Source: Nocardia sp. BMG111209 (GTDB taxonomy: Bacteria; Actinomycetota; Actinomycetes; Mycobacteriales; Mycobacteriaceae). From it: a stretch of 64,000 bases of DNA. The stretch spans positions 372,001 through 436,000 of the forward strand of contig NZ_KB907310.1 in assembly GCF_000381925.1 (NCBI RefSeq). Direction: 5' to 3'. The first letter of the stretch is position 1, and each line of letters opens with the position of its first letter. The notes beneath the pieces were generated by a model. The model did not search any database. It saw nothing but the letters and a program-made list of their open reading frames with translations, and was not told the DNA's origin. The translations under genes were made by a program, and so were the position numbers. Below, one piece after another: positions 1-9,842 of this stretch.

Positions 1-3000
1 TTGCGGGTCAGCGCGGTCGATTTCGAGGTCGACACCGCCAAATTCGATCTGTCGCTGACGATCCGGGAATCCGCGGACGCCGAGAACGGTATGTACGCCG
101 AATTCTCGTTCGCCCGTGATCTTTTCGACGACGCCACGGTCGAGGTGTTCGCGCAGCGATTCACCCGGCTGCTGGAAGGTATCGTCGCGGCGCCCGAGTC
201 GGCGGTCGGTGACCTGCCGCTGCTGTCGGACGACGAGTACCGGCTGCTCACCGAGGTGCACGGCGACGACGTCATGGCCACCGGCCTGCTGCCGGACCTG
301 ATGACCGAGGGCCTCAAGCTGGGTCGTGATCGGCTTGCGGTGCGGTATCAGGGTCGTTCGGTGACCTACGGTGAGCTCGACGACCTGTCGTCGCGGCTGG
401 CTCGCGTGCTGATCGGACGTGGTGTCGGACCGGAGAAGCTGGTCGCGGTGTCGCTGCCGCGCTCGTTCGAGATGGTGCTCGCGGTCCTGGCGATCACCAA
501 AGCCGGTGGCGCACACATCCCGGTCGACCCGACCTATCCCGAGGATCGGGTGCGGCACATGCTCACCGACTCCGCCGCGGTCCTCGGTATCACCGCCACC
601 ACGTATGTGGATCGGTTGCCCACCGATGTGGATTGGCTGGTGCTCGACGACCCGGCCACCGACATCGCCTGTGCGGCAATGTCTTCGGCGCCGGTGACGG
701 ACGCGGATCGGTTGTCGCCGTTGCGGATGACCCATCCGGCGTATGTGATCTACACGTCGGGGTCGACGGGTAAACCCAAGGGTGTCACCGTCACCCACGC
801 CGGTCTCGGTGGTCTCGCCGATGTCGCGACCGGGTTGTACGGGCTGGAACCGCATCACCGGTTCCTGCACATCTGCTCGCCGAGCTTCGACCCGTCGGTA
901 CTGGAATGGGTGTGCGCCTTCTACATCGGCGCCACCCTGGTCATCACACCCCCGGACATCATCGGCGGCAGTGATCTCGCGGACCTGCTGCGCGCCGAGC
1001 AGGTCACCCACACGATCATCACCCCGGCCGTGCTCGGCACGATGGACCCCGACGACCAGGCACAGTTGCTGGTCACCTCGGTCGGTGGCGATGTCACCAC
1101 ACCGGAGTTGCTGGCGAAGTGGCAGCCGGGCCGTAAGTACTTCAACGCGTACGGGCCGACGGAGACCACGATCATCTCCACGTATGCCCGCCTGTATCCG
1201 GGTGATCACATCACCGTCGGTACGCCGGTGCACGGCATGTCGGCGCTGGTGCTGGACAACCGGTTGAACCCGGTGCCGCCGGGTGTGGCCGGTGAGCTGT
1301 ATCTGGCCGGTGGTGCGGTGGCGCGTGGCTACCATCAGCGGTTCGGGCTGACCGCGGAACGGTTCGTGGCCAACCCGTACAGCCTCGACGGCTCGCGGAT
1401 GTACCGCACCGGTGACGTGGTGCGGTGGTATCCGAAGCCGGACCACCACACCACGGCCACGACCACCGACGCGGTCGCGCGGTCGTGGGAGCTGGATTAT
1501 GTGGGGCGCAGCGATTTCCAGGTGAAGATCCGCGGGTTCCGTATCGAACTCGGCGAGATCGACGCCGTCCTGTCCCGCCACCCCGACGTCGACTTCGCCT
1601 TCACCATGGGCCGCGACACCGCCGCCGGCGCGACGATCCTCGCCTCCTACGTGAAACCGGTCCCCGGCCACACCATCGACGTGACCGAGGTCAGCGACCA
1701 CGTCGCGGCGATCCTGCCCCCGCACATGGTGCCCGCCGCGATCACCGTCCTCGACGAGATCCCGCTCACCCCGGTCGGCAAACTCGACCGCCGTGCCCTG
1801 CCCGAACCGGTCGTCGCCGCCCGCGACTACCGCGCCCCGGCCACCGAGATCGAGACGATCCTCGCCCAGGTGTTCACCGAGGTCCTCGGCACCGACCAGA
1901 TCGGCCTGGACGATTCGTTCTTCGCCCTCGGCGGCGACTCCATCCTGTCCATCCAACTGGTCTCCCGCGCGAAGGCCCGCGGCATCGTCTTCACCCCCCG
2001 CGACGTCTTCGAACGCCGCAGCATTGCCGCGCTGGCCGAAATCGCCACGCGCGGTGGCGAATCGGCGCAGCGGACGCTGGCGGAACTGCCGGGTGGCGGG
2101 GTCGGCGACATCCCGTCGACGCCGATCCTGGCGTCGATCCTCGCCGACGGGTCGGCGTTCCAGCGGTTCTCGCAGACGATGGCGCTGCGGGTACCCGAGG
2201 GCATCGACCGGCCGACGCTGGTCGGCACCCTCGCGGCGGTGATCGACCATCACGACGCGCTGCGAGCGCGGTTGCGCGGCAACACCTCCGACGGCTGGGT
2301 GTTCGAGACACTGGCGCCGGGTGCGGTCGACGTCGACGCGCTCGTGCACCGGGTGGAACTGCCCGGCGATATCGACGAGACCGACCTGTCGCGGCGCGCC
2401 AGTGCCGAATACGACGCCGCGCTCGGCCGGCTGGATCCCTCGAATGCGGTGATGCTGCAATTCGTCTGGTTCGCCTTCACCGGTACGCGCCGGGATGTGC
2501 TCCTGGTCGTCGGGCATCACTTCGCGATCGACGGCGTGTCCTGGCGCATCCTGATCCCGGACTTCGCCATCGCCTGGTCGCAGCTGTCCGCCGGTCAGCC
2601 GGTGAGCCTGCAACCGACCGGAACCTCGCTGCGCCGCTGGGCCCACGCCCTGGTCGACGCCGCGGCCGAACCGCAGCGGGTCGCGGAACTGCCGTTCTGG
2701 CAACAGGTTTCGCAGACCCCGGATCCGCTGCTGGGCAGCCGGGCCTTCGATCCGGCCGTCGACACGTTCGCCACCCTCGACCGGGTGCGGGTGACCCTGC
2801 CCGCGGCGGTGACCGAGGCGGTGCTGACCGCGATCCCGGGCCTGTACCGGGGTGGCGTCAACGACGGCCTGCTGTCGGCGCTGGCGCTGGCGGTCAGCCG
2901 CTGGCGCGGCGAATCCGCCGGTGGCGCAACGCTGGTCAAACTCGAGGGCCACGGCCGCGAGGAGGAGGTCGTCCCCGGGGCGGACCTGTCCCGGACGGTC

Positions 3001-5742
3001 GGCTGGTTCACCAGCGCCTATCCGGTACGCCTGGACCTGGCCGGCGCCGATCTCCGCGACGCGTTCGCGGGCGGAAAGGCCCTCGGCGACATCGTGAAAT
3101 CGGTGAAGGAGCAGTTGCTCGCCGTACCCGACAAGGGTCTCGGCTACGGCATGCTGCGCCACCTCAACCCGGAGACGGCGGATCGGGTCGGCGGGGCCGG
3201 TCAGATCAGCTTCAACTACCTGGGCCGGGTCTCCACCGGCGCGGGCGCGGCGGCGGACGCGGACGAGATGTCCACGCAGCTCGCCGAACTGGGCTGGGCG
3301 CCGGTCGCCGATCTGGGACAGCTGGATGCCGAGATGGATCCGGACATGCCCGCCAACGCGACGCTCGACATCAACGCGATCGTCACCGACGGCCCGGACG
3401 GCCCGGAACTCGGCGCCTCGTTCGCCTTCCCGACCGGCCTGCTGACCCGGGATCGCGTGCAGGAGTTCGCCGATATCTGGGTCGCCGCGCTGACCGCGCT
3501 GGCACGGCACGCGCAGCGGCCCGACGCGGGTGGCCGCACCCCCTCGGATCTGCCACTGCTGCAGGTCACGCAGTCGGATATCGACGAGTGGGAGCGGACC
3601 TACCCGACCCTGACCGATGTCTGGCCGCTGTCGCCGCTGCAGTCCGGCCTGCTGTTCCATGCCCAGCTGACGCAGTCGACCGTCGACGTCTACACCATGC
3701 AGGCCGTCGTCGATCTCGGCGGCAACCTGGACGTGGCCCGGCTGCGGGTGGCGGCGCAGAGCCTGCTGGACCGCTACCCGAACCTGCGCACCGCCTTCGT
3801 CACCGACTCCGACGGGCGGCCCGCACAGGTGGTGCTGGATCGGCTGGAGGCGCCCTGGTACGAGGTGGATCTCACGAATCTGCCCGAGGCGCAACGGCTT
3901 CCGGCGCTGCAACAGCAGGTCGCGGCCGACCGGGAGCGGCACTTCGACCTCGCCGTCGCCCCGCAGCTGCGATTCACCCTGTACCGCAGCGGATCCGAGC
4001 AGTGGCATCTGGCCATCACCACCCACCACATCCTGCTCGACGGCTGGTCCATGCCGCTGCTGATGCGGGACATGCTGGTGCTGTACGCGGTCCACGGGGA
4101 CCGGTCCGCGCTGCCGCGAGTGGCCTCCTACCGGAACTTCCTGAGCTGGCTCGCCGGCCGGGATCGGCAGGAATCGTTGCGGGCGTGGTCGAATGCGCTC
4201 GCCGGACTGGACGAGCCGACCACGCTGGCGCCGACCGCCCGTACGGCCGAGCACTACGAGACCGGCAAGGTGTCCGTCGAACTCGACGCGGACCGCACCC
4301 GCCGGCTCGCCAAGCACGCCGCCGAACTCGGTGTCACGGTGAACACCTTGGTGCAGGCCGCCTGGGGTGTGCTGCTCAGCCGCCTCACCGGCCGCGACAA
4401 CGTGGTGTTCGGCGCCACCGTCTCCGGTCGTCCGGCCGAACTGCCCGGCGTGGAATCCATGGTGGGCCTGTTCATCAACACGCTGCCGGTGCGGGTGCGG
4501 GTGGACGACCGGCTGTCGGTCGCCGATCTGCTGCAACGCCTGCAGCACGAGCAGGCCGACCTGCTGGACCACCACCATGTCGGCCTCACCGAGATCCAGC
4601 GGATCGCCGGTGCCGGAGCGCAATTCGACACTCTGCTGGTGTTCGAGTCGTATCCGATGGACAAGGACGCGATCGCCGCGGCCAGCGCCATCGACGGCAT
4701 GTCGGTGACCGGGGTGGGCGTCAACGACGGCACCCACTACCCGCTGACGCTGCTGGTCACCGCCGACAGCGGTATCGAACTGACCTGGAAGTACCTGACC
4801 AGCCGGTTCACCGCCGAGGAGGTGCGCACGCTGGCGGCCCGGATGATCCGGGTCCTGGAGGCGCTGCTCGCCGATCCGGCGACCCCGGTCGGCGACATCG
4901 ACATCCTCGATCACGCCGAACGGGCCCGGATCCTGGCCGATTCCGGGGTCACCGGCGCCGACACCGCGCCGGAGCCGGTGCGGGTGGGTGCGCGCACGGT
5001 GGCGAAGGCGCTGGCGGCGGTCGTCGAGGAGGATCCGCAGGCGCCGGCGCTGCTGGCGCCCGGCGAGGGCGGTGGGGCCGAAATCGCTTACAGCACGGTC
5101 GATTCCCGGTCGTCGCAGCTGGCCCGGGTATTGATCGGCCGCGGGGCCGGTCCCGGCGATATCGTCGCGATCGCGCTGCCGCGCTCGCTCGACGCGACGG
5201 TCGCGTTGTGGGCGGTGCAGAAGGCCGGTGCGGCGGCCCTGTTCGCGAACGGGCTGACCTTCGGCGAGATCATCGCCGCGGGAGCCGGATTCGGCATCAC
5301 CCAGGAACCGGCCGCGAGCTCGGCGCGCTGGCTGGTGCCGAGCGATCCGAGGATGCAGGCGGAACTGGCTGCGACCCCGGCACATCCGGTGTCCTACGCC
5401 GACCGGGTACGCCCGCTGGACGAGGAACATCCGGCCTTCGTGGTGCGCGACGCCACCGGCTCCTGGCTCACCCTGAATCAGGAGCAGGCCCTGGATCGCG
5501 CCGACGCATTGCGCGCGGAGTACGGCATCGACTACGAATCGACCACGTACACCACGGAATCCGCGGGCCCGGCCGCGGTGGCCGAATTCCTGGCGGTCGC
5601 CACCGCGGGCGCGCTGTCGGTGCTGCCCGACGGTGAGGTCGCCGACGATCTGGCCGAGGGTGAGGTCACCCACTGGTTCGTCGGCGCCGGTGAACCGACC
5701 ACCGCCGCGGGTGCGGATGTGCGGGTGATCGTCGCCGAGTAG
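1..5742 (+). CDS. Non-ribosomal peptide synthetase, C-terminal part (C-A-PCP-E-C-truncated A)
   Basis: The reading frame is open from the first base, so the gene starts upstream of the window. Domains in order (residues counted from base 1): end of a condensation domain (about 1-75); a full adenylation domain (about 95-605) with the A3 motif [11 protein letters not shown] at 251-261, the NAYGPTET motif and the GKLDRR lysine; a carrier domain with LGGDS (Ser647); an epimerization domain with HHxxxDG at 839-845 and EGHGRE; a condensation domain with HHILLDG at 1342-1348; and last a half adenylation domain (about 1655-1913). By-eye alignment to GrsA gives an A-domain code near D-P-L-I-S-G-A-I-I-K; I do not assign a substrate. 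The epimerase implies a D-residue at this position. The protein ends without a carrier or thioesterase domain, and the last A domain lacks the A3 loop and everything after it. A hairpin terminator follows. Confidence 0.95.
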   Translation: MRVSAVDFEVDTAKFDLSLTIRESADAENGMYAEFSFARDLFDDATVEVFAQRFTRLLEGIVAAPESAVGDLPLLSDDEYRLLTEVHGDDVMATGLLPDLMTEGLKLGRDRLAVRYQGRSVTYGELDDLSSRLARVLIGRGVGPEKLVAVSLPRSFEMVLAVLAITKAGGAHIPVDPTYPEDRVRHMLTDSAAVLGITATTYVDRLPTDVDWLVLDDPATDIACAAMSSAPVTDADRLSPLRMTHPAYVIYTSGSTGKPKGVTVTHAGLGGLADVATGLYGLEPHHRFLHICSPSFDPSVLEWVCAFYIGATLVITPPDIIGGSDLADLLRAEQVTHTIITPAVLGTMDPDDQAQLLVTSVGGDVTTPELLAKWQPGRKYFNAYGPTETTIISTYARLYPGDHITVGTPVHGMSALVLDNRLNPVPPGVAGELYLAGGAVARGYHQRFGLTAERFVANPYSLDGSRMYRTGDVVRWYPKPDHHTTATTTDAVARSWELDYVGRSDFQVKIRGFRIELGEIDAVLSRHPDVDFAFTMGRDTAAGATILASYVKPVPGHTIDVTEVSDHVAAILPPHMVPAAITVLDEIPLTPVGKLDRRALPEPVVAARDYRAPATEIETILAQVFTEVLGTDQIGLDDSFFALGGDSILSIQLVSRAKARGIVFTPRDVFERRSIAALAEIATRGGESAQRTLAELPGGGVGDIPSTPILASILADGSAFQRFSQTMALRVPEGIDRPTLVGTLAAVIDHHDALRARLRGNTSDGWVFETLAPGAVDVDALVHRVELPGDIDETDLSRRASAEYDAALGRLDPSNAVMLQFVWFAFTGTRRDVLLVVGHHFAIDGVSWRILIPDFAIAWSQLSAGQPVSLQPTGTSLRRWAHALVDAAAEPQRVAELPFWQQVSQTPDPLLGSRAFDPAVDTFATLDRVRVTLPAAVTEAVLTAIPGLYRGGVNDGLLSALALAVSRWRGESAGGATLVKLEGHGREEEVVPGADLSRTVGWFTSAYPVRLDLAGADLRDAFAGGKALGDIVKSVKEQLLAVPDKGLGYGMLRHLNPETADRVGGAGQISFNYLGRVSTGAGAAADADEMSTQLAELGWAPVADLGQLDAEMDPDMPANATLDINAIVTDGPDGPELGASFAFPTGLLTRDRVQEFADIWVAALTALARHAQRPDAGGRTPSDLPLLQVTQSDIDEWERTYPTLTDVWPLSPLQSGLLFHAQLTQSTVDVYTMQAVVDLGGNLDVARLRVAAQSLLDRYPNLRTAFVTDSDGRPAQVVLDRLEAPWYEVDLTNLPEAQRLPALQQQVAADRERHFDLAVAPQLRFTLYRSGSEQWHLAITTHHILLDGWSMPLLMRDMLVLYAVHGDRSALPRVASYRNFLSWLAGRDRQESLRAWSNALAGLDEPTTLAPTARTAEHYETGKVSVELDADRTRRLAKHAAELGVTVNTLVQAAWGVLLSRLTGRDNVVFGATVSGRPAELPGVESMVGLFINTLPVRVRVDDRLSVADLLQRLQHEQADLLDHHHVGLTEIQRIAGAGAQFDTLLVFESYPMDKDAIAAASAIDGMSVTGVGVNDGTHYPLTLLVTADSGIELTWKYLTSRFTAEEVRTLAARMIRVLEALLADPATPVGDIDILDHAERARILADSGVTGADTAPEPVRVGARTVAKALAAVVEEDPQAPALLAPGEGGGAEIAYSTVDSRSSQLARVLIGRGAGPGDIVAIALPRSLDATVALWAVQKAGAAALFANGLTFGEIIAAGAGFGITQEPAASSARWLVPSDPRMQAELAATPAHPVSYADRVRPLDEEHPAFVVRDATGSWLTLNQEQALDRADALRAEYGIDYESTTYTTESAGPAAVAEFLAVATAGALSVLPDGEVADDLAEGEVTHWFVGAGEPTTAAGADVRVIVAE

Positions 5743-5756
5743 GCGGCACGAACGGC

Positions 5757-5799
5757 GCGGGCCGGTGCGGATCATCGTGATCCGTACCGGCCCGCGGTC
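5757..5799 (+). terminator. Hairpin terminator after the NRPS gene
   Basis: An 18-bp stem (left arm 5757-5774, right arm 5778-5795) with a 3-nt loop and one G-T pair, followed by GGTCTTT, starts 15 bases after the NRPS stop codon. Confidence 0.75.
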
Positions 5800-5832
5800 T
5801 TTCCGGCGATGCCCGTCGCTGTGCCGCGATCT

Positions 5833-5851
5833 CGATAGCAGTACGCTATCG
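5833..5851. promoter_or_regulatory. Short palindrome upstream of the haloperoxidase fragment
   Basis: CGATAGC-AGTAC-GCTATCG is a perfect 7-bp inverted repeat with a 5-nt centre. It lies 160 bases before the next start codon. It could be an operator or a small hairpin; nothing in the sequence decides between them. Confidence 0.35.
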
Positions 5852-6010
5852 CTCGCGGATGCCTTGTGTTACTACTCGATTCCGGTGGTATGTGTCACCG
5901 GTGGGAACGGGTAGCGCGGTACTGCCGACGCGCGCCGCGATCGCAGGGATGCTCGAAGGCGTCACAGCAGGTCGACGGGGCACCGTGATCGGGCCCCCGG
6001 GTAGGAAGAG

Positions 6011-6478
6011 ATGGACCAGATTCTGTATTGGGACGCCGTGGCGCTGGAGTCGGAACGCCTGGCGGGCAACCATATCGAGGGTGGCACGGGTACGCCCGTG
6101 GGCACGTCCCGGGCGCTGGCGATCGCCCGGGTGGCGATGCACGACGCGCATACGAGCGCCGTGGCGGCCGGCCATGCCACCTATCTGACCGGGGTGCCCG
6201 CCGCCCCGGTCGGCGCGTCGCCGGACGCGGCCGTCGCGGTCGCCGCGCACACCACGCTCACCGCGTTGTATCCGAGCCAGGTGCCACGGCTGGACCGGGC
6301 GTTGCAGCATGCCGGACTGCGGGGCCGCGGCCTCGCGGCGGGTACCGCGCACGGCCTGTCCGTCGCGCAGGAACTGCTGACCCGGGTCGACGACCCGGAC
6401 CTCAGCGCCTGGATCTGCCGGTCGTTCGCCGTCGACGTGGCCGGCTGGATCGATGACCGGGCGGCCGACGTGCGCTGA
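6011..6478 (+). CDS. N-terminal fragment of a vanadium haloperoxidase / PAP2-type protein
   Basis: This 155-residue product begins MDQILYWDAVALESERL and continues with SRALAIARVAMHDAHTS, a pattern I recognise from the helical N-terminal half of vanadium-dependent chloroperoxidases and related PAP2-family proteins. The family is normally several hundred residues long, with the vanadate/phosphate-binding Lys-Arg...Ser-Gly-His and Arg-His residues in the C-terminal half. All of that is missing: the frame ends in TGA at 6476-6478 and the opposite-strand esterase begins its stop codon five bases later. AGGAAGAG lies just before the ATG. It is either a decayed remnant or a helical domain kept for another purpose; a peroxidase or phosphatase activity is not expected. 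Confidence 0.6.
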   Translation: MDQILYWDAVALESERLAGNHIEGGTGTPVGTSRALAIARVAMHDAHTSAVAAGHATYLTGVPAAPVGASPDAAVAVAAHTTLTALYPSQVPRLDRALQHAGLRGRGLAAGTAHGLSVAQELLTRVDDPDLSAWICRSFAVDVAGWIDDRAADVR

Positions 6479-6483
6479 GAACC

Positions 6484-7599
6484 TCAACGCGCCAACGGAA
6501 TCCGCATCGCCTCCGCCATCACCCGGGCCCCCTCGTCGTTGAGGTGCAGACCGTCGCCGTAGTCGAGATCGGCCCGGATGAAGTCGGGCCGCGCCGGATC
6601 GGCCACCGCCGTGGCGATATCGAAGACGGCGTCGAAAACATCGGTGCCCGAGAGCCATTCGTTGACCTCGCGCCGGATCGGCAGCGCGGCCTCGACCTCG
6701 ATGCCCGGATAGATCACCCCGGCGAACGGCCCGATCGTGTTGGCGTACACCCGAAGTCCTGCCTCGTGGGCGCGGCGGGCCAGCTCCCGGTATCCGGCGA
6801 TCAGCGCGGCGGCCGGCGCGGCGCCGTTCAGGGCGAGATCGTTGATACCGAAATTCACCACCACATCGGTGACGCCGGGTGTCGCGAGCACGTCGCGATC
6901 GAACCGGCCCAGCCCGCGCTCGCCGACCTCGTCGGTCAGCAGGCGGTTGCCGGCGATGCCCTGGTTGACGATCCAGCCCCGGGTGAGCCGCTCGCCGAGC
7001 GCGTCCACCGAGCGCCGGTTCGTGCCGGTGGTGGTGCCGGAACCCTCGAACCACGAGTCGCCGAAGGCCACGACCACCGGTGTGCCCGCCTCGGCCAGCA
7101 CGTCGACACCCGTGACGTAGAACCGTGATTCGATCACCTCGGCGCCCGGCAGATCCGCGTCCGCGGTCAGGTCGCCCGCGGCGACGTAACCGAATTCCAT
7201 CGGCTTGTGGCTGGAGGTCGCGAGGCCGGTGGCCTCGGGCAGGTACAGGCTCAGGGCCAGGTCGTCGCCCGCGGTGGTGGCGAGATCGACCGCGTCGCTG
7301 ACGATTTCGGCCCCCGGCGCCAGAGTGATGCGCTCGGCCCCGGCGAATCGCAGGGCGGCGCCGGTCTCACCGGCGATCTCGGCCCCGGACTTGCGCAGCG
7401 CGATCCGTGCCGCGCCGATCACCAGCGGCGTACGGCCGTACCGATTGCTGAGGTGTACGCGCAGGCGCGTGCCGCCACCGGCGAGGTGCAGCACCTGCCG
7501 CACCGTCCGATCGTCGAATCCGCGCGGGACGGTCAGCTGTATCGCTTCGTACGGGCTGATCACCGCGGACCGGAATCCGGCGAGCCAGGTGGATGTCAT
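6484..7599 (-). CDS. SGNH/GDSL-family esterase
   Basis: The 371-residue product has an N-terminal beta-rich domain (about 1-165) and a C-terminal SGNH hydrolase domain. Block I is seen as VVAFGDSWFEG, an NFGINDLAL segment carries the Asn of block III, and DGLHLN carries the catalytic Asp-His pair. No signal peptide is visible, so a cytoplasmic acyl or carbohydrate esterase is likely; the substrate is unknown. The start at 7599 is chosen because GGAGG lies 5 bases upstream; a longer reading from 7671 would run through the operator described at 7612-7675. It is divergent from a MarR regulator with which it shares the control region, and convergent with the haloperoxidase fragment. Confidence 0.85.
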   Translation of the reverse strand: MTSTWLAGFRSAVISPYEAIQLTVPRGFDDRTVRQVLHLAGGGTRLRVHLSNRYGRTPLVIGAARIALRKSGAEIAGETGAALRFAGAERITLAPGAEIVSDAVDLATTAGDDLALSLYLPEATGLATSSHKPMEFGYVAAGDLTADADLPGAEVIESRFYVTGVDVLAEAGTPVVVAFGDSWFEGSGTTTGTNRRSVDALGERLTRGWIVNQGIAGNRLLTDEVGERGLGRFDRDVLATPGVTDVVVNFGINDLALNGAAPAAALIAGYRELARRAHEAGLRVYANTIGPFAGVIYPGIEVEAALPIRREVNEWLSGTDVFDAVFDIATAVADPARPDFIRADLDYGDGLHLNDEGARVMAEAMRIPLAR

Positions 7600-7611
7600 G
7601 ACAGCCTCCAG

Positions 7612-7675
7612 ATAGTTGACGCGAGGAATATCCGCACAGCAAAGATAGGAGTGAGATATTCCCCGTGTCAACTAT
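7612..7675. promoter_or_regulatory. Twin MarR-type operator between the esterase and marR genes
   Basis: Two 20-bp sites face each other: ATAGTTGACGCGAGGAATAT at 7612-7631 and its reverse complement, with 18 of 20 bases identical, at 7656-7675. Their centres are 44 bp apart, close to four helical turns. The left site ends 12 bases from the esterase start codon and the right site ends 31 bases from the marR start codon. The symmetry suggests that the MarR protein controls both genes. Confidence 0.7.
7642..7671 (-). promoter_or_regulatory. Promoter of the esterase gene
   Basis: On the minus strand TTGACA (7671-7666) and TATCTT (7647-7642) are separated by 18 bases. The -35 box sits inside the right-hand operator arm, so a bound repressor would block it. 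Confidence 0.5.
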
Positions 7676-7706
7676 CCCGCTCGCAACGATCGGCTAGGCT
7701 GAGGGT

Positions 7707-8195
7707 ATGAGCGTTGAGGACATGGGCACCGCGGACCTGTTCGACGACCCTCGGCTCACCGAGATCGGCCTGTTGTTCGAGGCCACGAACGGAATCCGGA
7801 ACAAACTCGAACCGGTCTGGACCACGCACGGGCTGTCGGTGCCGGACTTCACCGTGCTGATGCGGCTGAGCCGGTCGCCGCGCTATCGGCTGCGGATGAC
7901 CGATCTCGCCGCGCAGGGCCGGATGTCGACCAGCGGCGCCACCCGCCTCGTCGACCGGCTCGAACGCAACGGGCTCGCCCGCCGCGAACCGGATCCGGTG
8001 GATCGGCGCAGCGCCTACGCGGTACTCACCGCGGCGGGCGCGGCCCGGATCGCGGCGGTCCTGCCGGAATATCTGGCCGTGCTCGACGAATGGTTCGTCG
8101 ATGTGCTGAGCGCGGAACAGCGCGCCGCCATGAGTTGTGCGCTGCGTATCCTGCGGGACGCGACCTTCCCGGACGCGGCCCGGGTGTCGGACTGA
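7707..8195 (+). CDS. MarR-family transcriptional regulator
   Basis: The 162-residue protein has the usual MarR size and winged helix: a recognition region around MTDLAAQGRMSTSGATRLVDRLERNGLARR (split here as MTDLAAQGRMSTSGATR then LVDRLERNGLARR) and a wing with DPVDRRSAYAVLT. MarR proteins bind DNA as dimers and usually let go when they bind a small phenolic or lipid ligand. It is divergent from the SGNH esterase and a twin inverted operator lies between the two start codons, so autoregulation and control of the esterase are likely. The effector is unknown. Confidence 0.9.
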   Translation: MSVEDMGTADLFDDPRLTEIGLLFEATNGIRNKLEPVWTTHGLSVPDFTVLMRLSRSPRYRLRMTDLAAQGRMSTSGATRLVDRLERNGLARREPDPVDRRSAYAVLTAAGAARIAAVLPEYLAVLDEWFVDVLSAEQRAAMSCALRILRDATFPDAARVSD

Positions 8196-8210
8196 TGCCC
8201 GGCCGGGCGG

Positions 8211-9842
8211 TCAGCCGATCGCGCCGGCGGCCAGTGCCGCCTTCCAGCCGCCGTATTCGCTGATGTCCTTGGCCGCCGCGGCGGCCGCTCCGTCGCAGGT
8301 GAATCCGGTGTGCCAGGTACCGTCGGCGAGTTCGACCGCGCCGAGTTGCATGGGGGCGGGTAGTGCGGCGAGGAATCGGCCGAGGGCCGCGGGGGACAGG
8401 ATCCAGCGTTCGCCGGACACCGGCACACCGGCCTCACCGTCGGGTACCCGGGTCACCGCCGGTTTGGGCGGGACGGTGTCGAGCGCACCGAGGCGGTAGC
8501 GCGGTGCGGTCCGCACCGGACCGGCCCAGCGCGCGCCGAGTTCGGTGAGCTGACGTTCCAGCGGCTGGCCGCGCAGATGTGCCCCGAAGACGACCAGTTC
8601 CTGGGTCGCGGCCACGTCCAGCGGCCATGCGGGTGCGACGGAGTCGGCGAATTCGGTGCCGCCGTGCGGGATTCGGGCCGCGACGTCCAGCGCCACCGCG
8701 TCGGCGAAGGCGCGGGCGAAGACGGTGACCCCGAACTGTGCCTCGCCCGCCGTGCCGGCCGGCACCGCGACCGCGCACAGATCGAACAGATTGCAGAAGT
8801 TGGTGTACGTGCCCACCAGGGAATTCGCGCCGATCGGGTCGGCGGCCACCTCGGCGATCGTCGGCTGGCCGGGGGCGGTCGGGGCGAGCAGGACATCGGC
8901 GCCGGCCAGCGCGGCCGTCGCCGCCGCCCGCAGTCGCTCCAGTTCGGCCAGATCCGATACCAGCCGGTGCGCGGGCAGATCGCGGGCGCCCCGGATGATC
9001 GCCCTGACCGTGGGGTCCACCGCCTCGGGCTGCGCGTCGACGAATGTGCCGACGGCGGCGTATCTTTCGGCGACCAGCGCGCCGCCGTACAGCAGGCGCG
9101 CGGCGGCCAGGAAGGGTTCCGGGTCGACCGTCACGATCCGTGCGCCCTGCTCCCGCAGGGCCGTCACCACCGCCTCGAAGGCGAACCGGTTCGGCTCGTC
9201 CAGTTCCGGGAGCGAATCGAACACGGCGACAACGGGTTCCGGCGGGGCGGCCAGTGGCGTATCGGCAGGCCAGGGCCGGCCGGCGGCGCCGGTGGCCATC
9301 GCCGCCATGGCCCGGTTCGCGGTGGGCAGATCGCGGGCGAAGATCGTCACGCAGTCGTAGGACCGGCAGGCGGGTACGACACCCTCGGTCGACACCACGC
9401 CGACCGTCGGTTTGATGCCGACGATGCCCTGGAAGGCGGCGGGCACCCGACCCGAACCGGCGGTGTCGGTACCGATCGCGATATCCGCCGCACCGGACGC
9501 CACCGCGACCGCCGAGCCGGAACTCGAACCGCCGGAGACGTATTCGGGCCGTCGCAGATCGGGGACCGCTCCGTACGGGGAGCGCGTGCCGACCAGGCCG
9601 GTGGCGAACTGGTCCAGATTGGTCTTACCGGCCACCACGGCGCCGGCCGCCCGCAGCGCCGCCACCGCGGCGGCGTCCCGCTCCGGCGTATAGGCGAATT
9701 CGGGACAGCCCGCGGTGGTGGGGATTCCGGCGACGTCGACGTTGTCCTTCACCGCCAGCCGCAATCCGGCCAGCGGTCCGGTCGCGACCGCGCACTCGGC
9801 GCCGACCTCGGCTTCGGGCCGCCGATGGATCCACATGCTCAT
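8211..9842 (-). CDS. atzF: Allophanate hydrolase
   Basis: Allophanate hydrolase (EC 3.5.1.54) cleaves allophanate to ammonia and CO2, the last step of urea or guanidine breakdown through a carboxylase. The 543-residue product has an amidase-signature domain with AVKDNVDVAG (Lys32) and the GGSSSGSA serine loop near residues 104-111, which give the Ser-cisSer-Lys triad. The C-terminal domain typical of AtzF is complete and ends with the DISEYGGW segment. Its ATG overlaps the TGA of the carboxylase gene by four bases, so the two are translationally coupled. It is the last gene of the nitrogen operon that starts at 13499. Confidence 0.92.
   Translation of the reverse strand: MSMWIHRRPEAEVGAECAVATGPLAGLRLAVKDNVDVAGIPTTAGCPEFAYTPERDAAAVAALRAAGAVVAGKTNLDQFATGLVGTRSPYGAVPDLRRPEYVSGGSSSGSAVAVASGAADIAIGTDTAGSGRVPAAFQGIVGIKPTVGVVSTEGVVPACRSYDCVTIFARDLPTANRAMAAMATGAAGRPWPADTPLAAPPEPVVAVFDSLPELDEPNRFAFEAVVTALREQGARIVTVDPEPFLAAARLLYGGALVAERYAAVGTFVDAQPEAVDPTVRAIIRGARDLPAHRLVSDLAELERLRAAATAALAGADVLLAPTAPGQPTIAEVAADPIGANSLVGTYTNFCNLFDLCAVAVPAGTAGEAQFGVTVFARAFADAVALDVAARIPHGGTEFADSVAPAWPLDVAATQELVVFGAHLRGQPLERQLTELGARWAGPVRTAPRYRLGALDTVPPKPAVTRVPDGEAGVPVSGERWILSPAALGRFLAALPAPMQLGAVELADGTWHTGFTCDGAAAAAAKDISEYGGWKAALAAGAIG

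Noticed and set aside
1425..5636. A 1403-residue open frame inside the NRPS gene
   Set aside because: It is rich in Arg, Pro and Gly with no recognisable domain, and lies in a shifted frame of a clear NRPS; such shadows are normal at this GC content.
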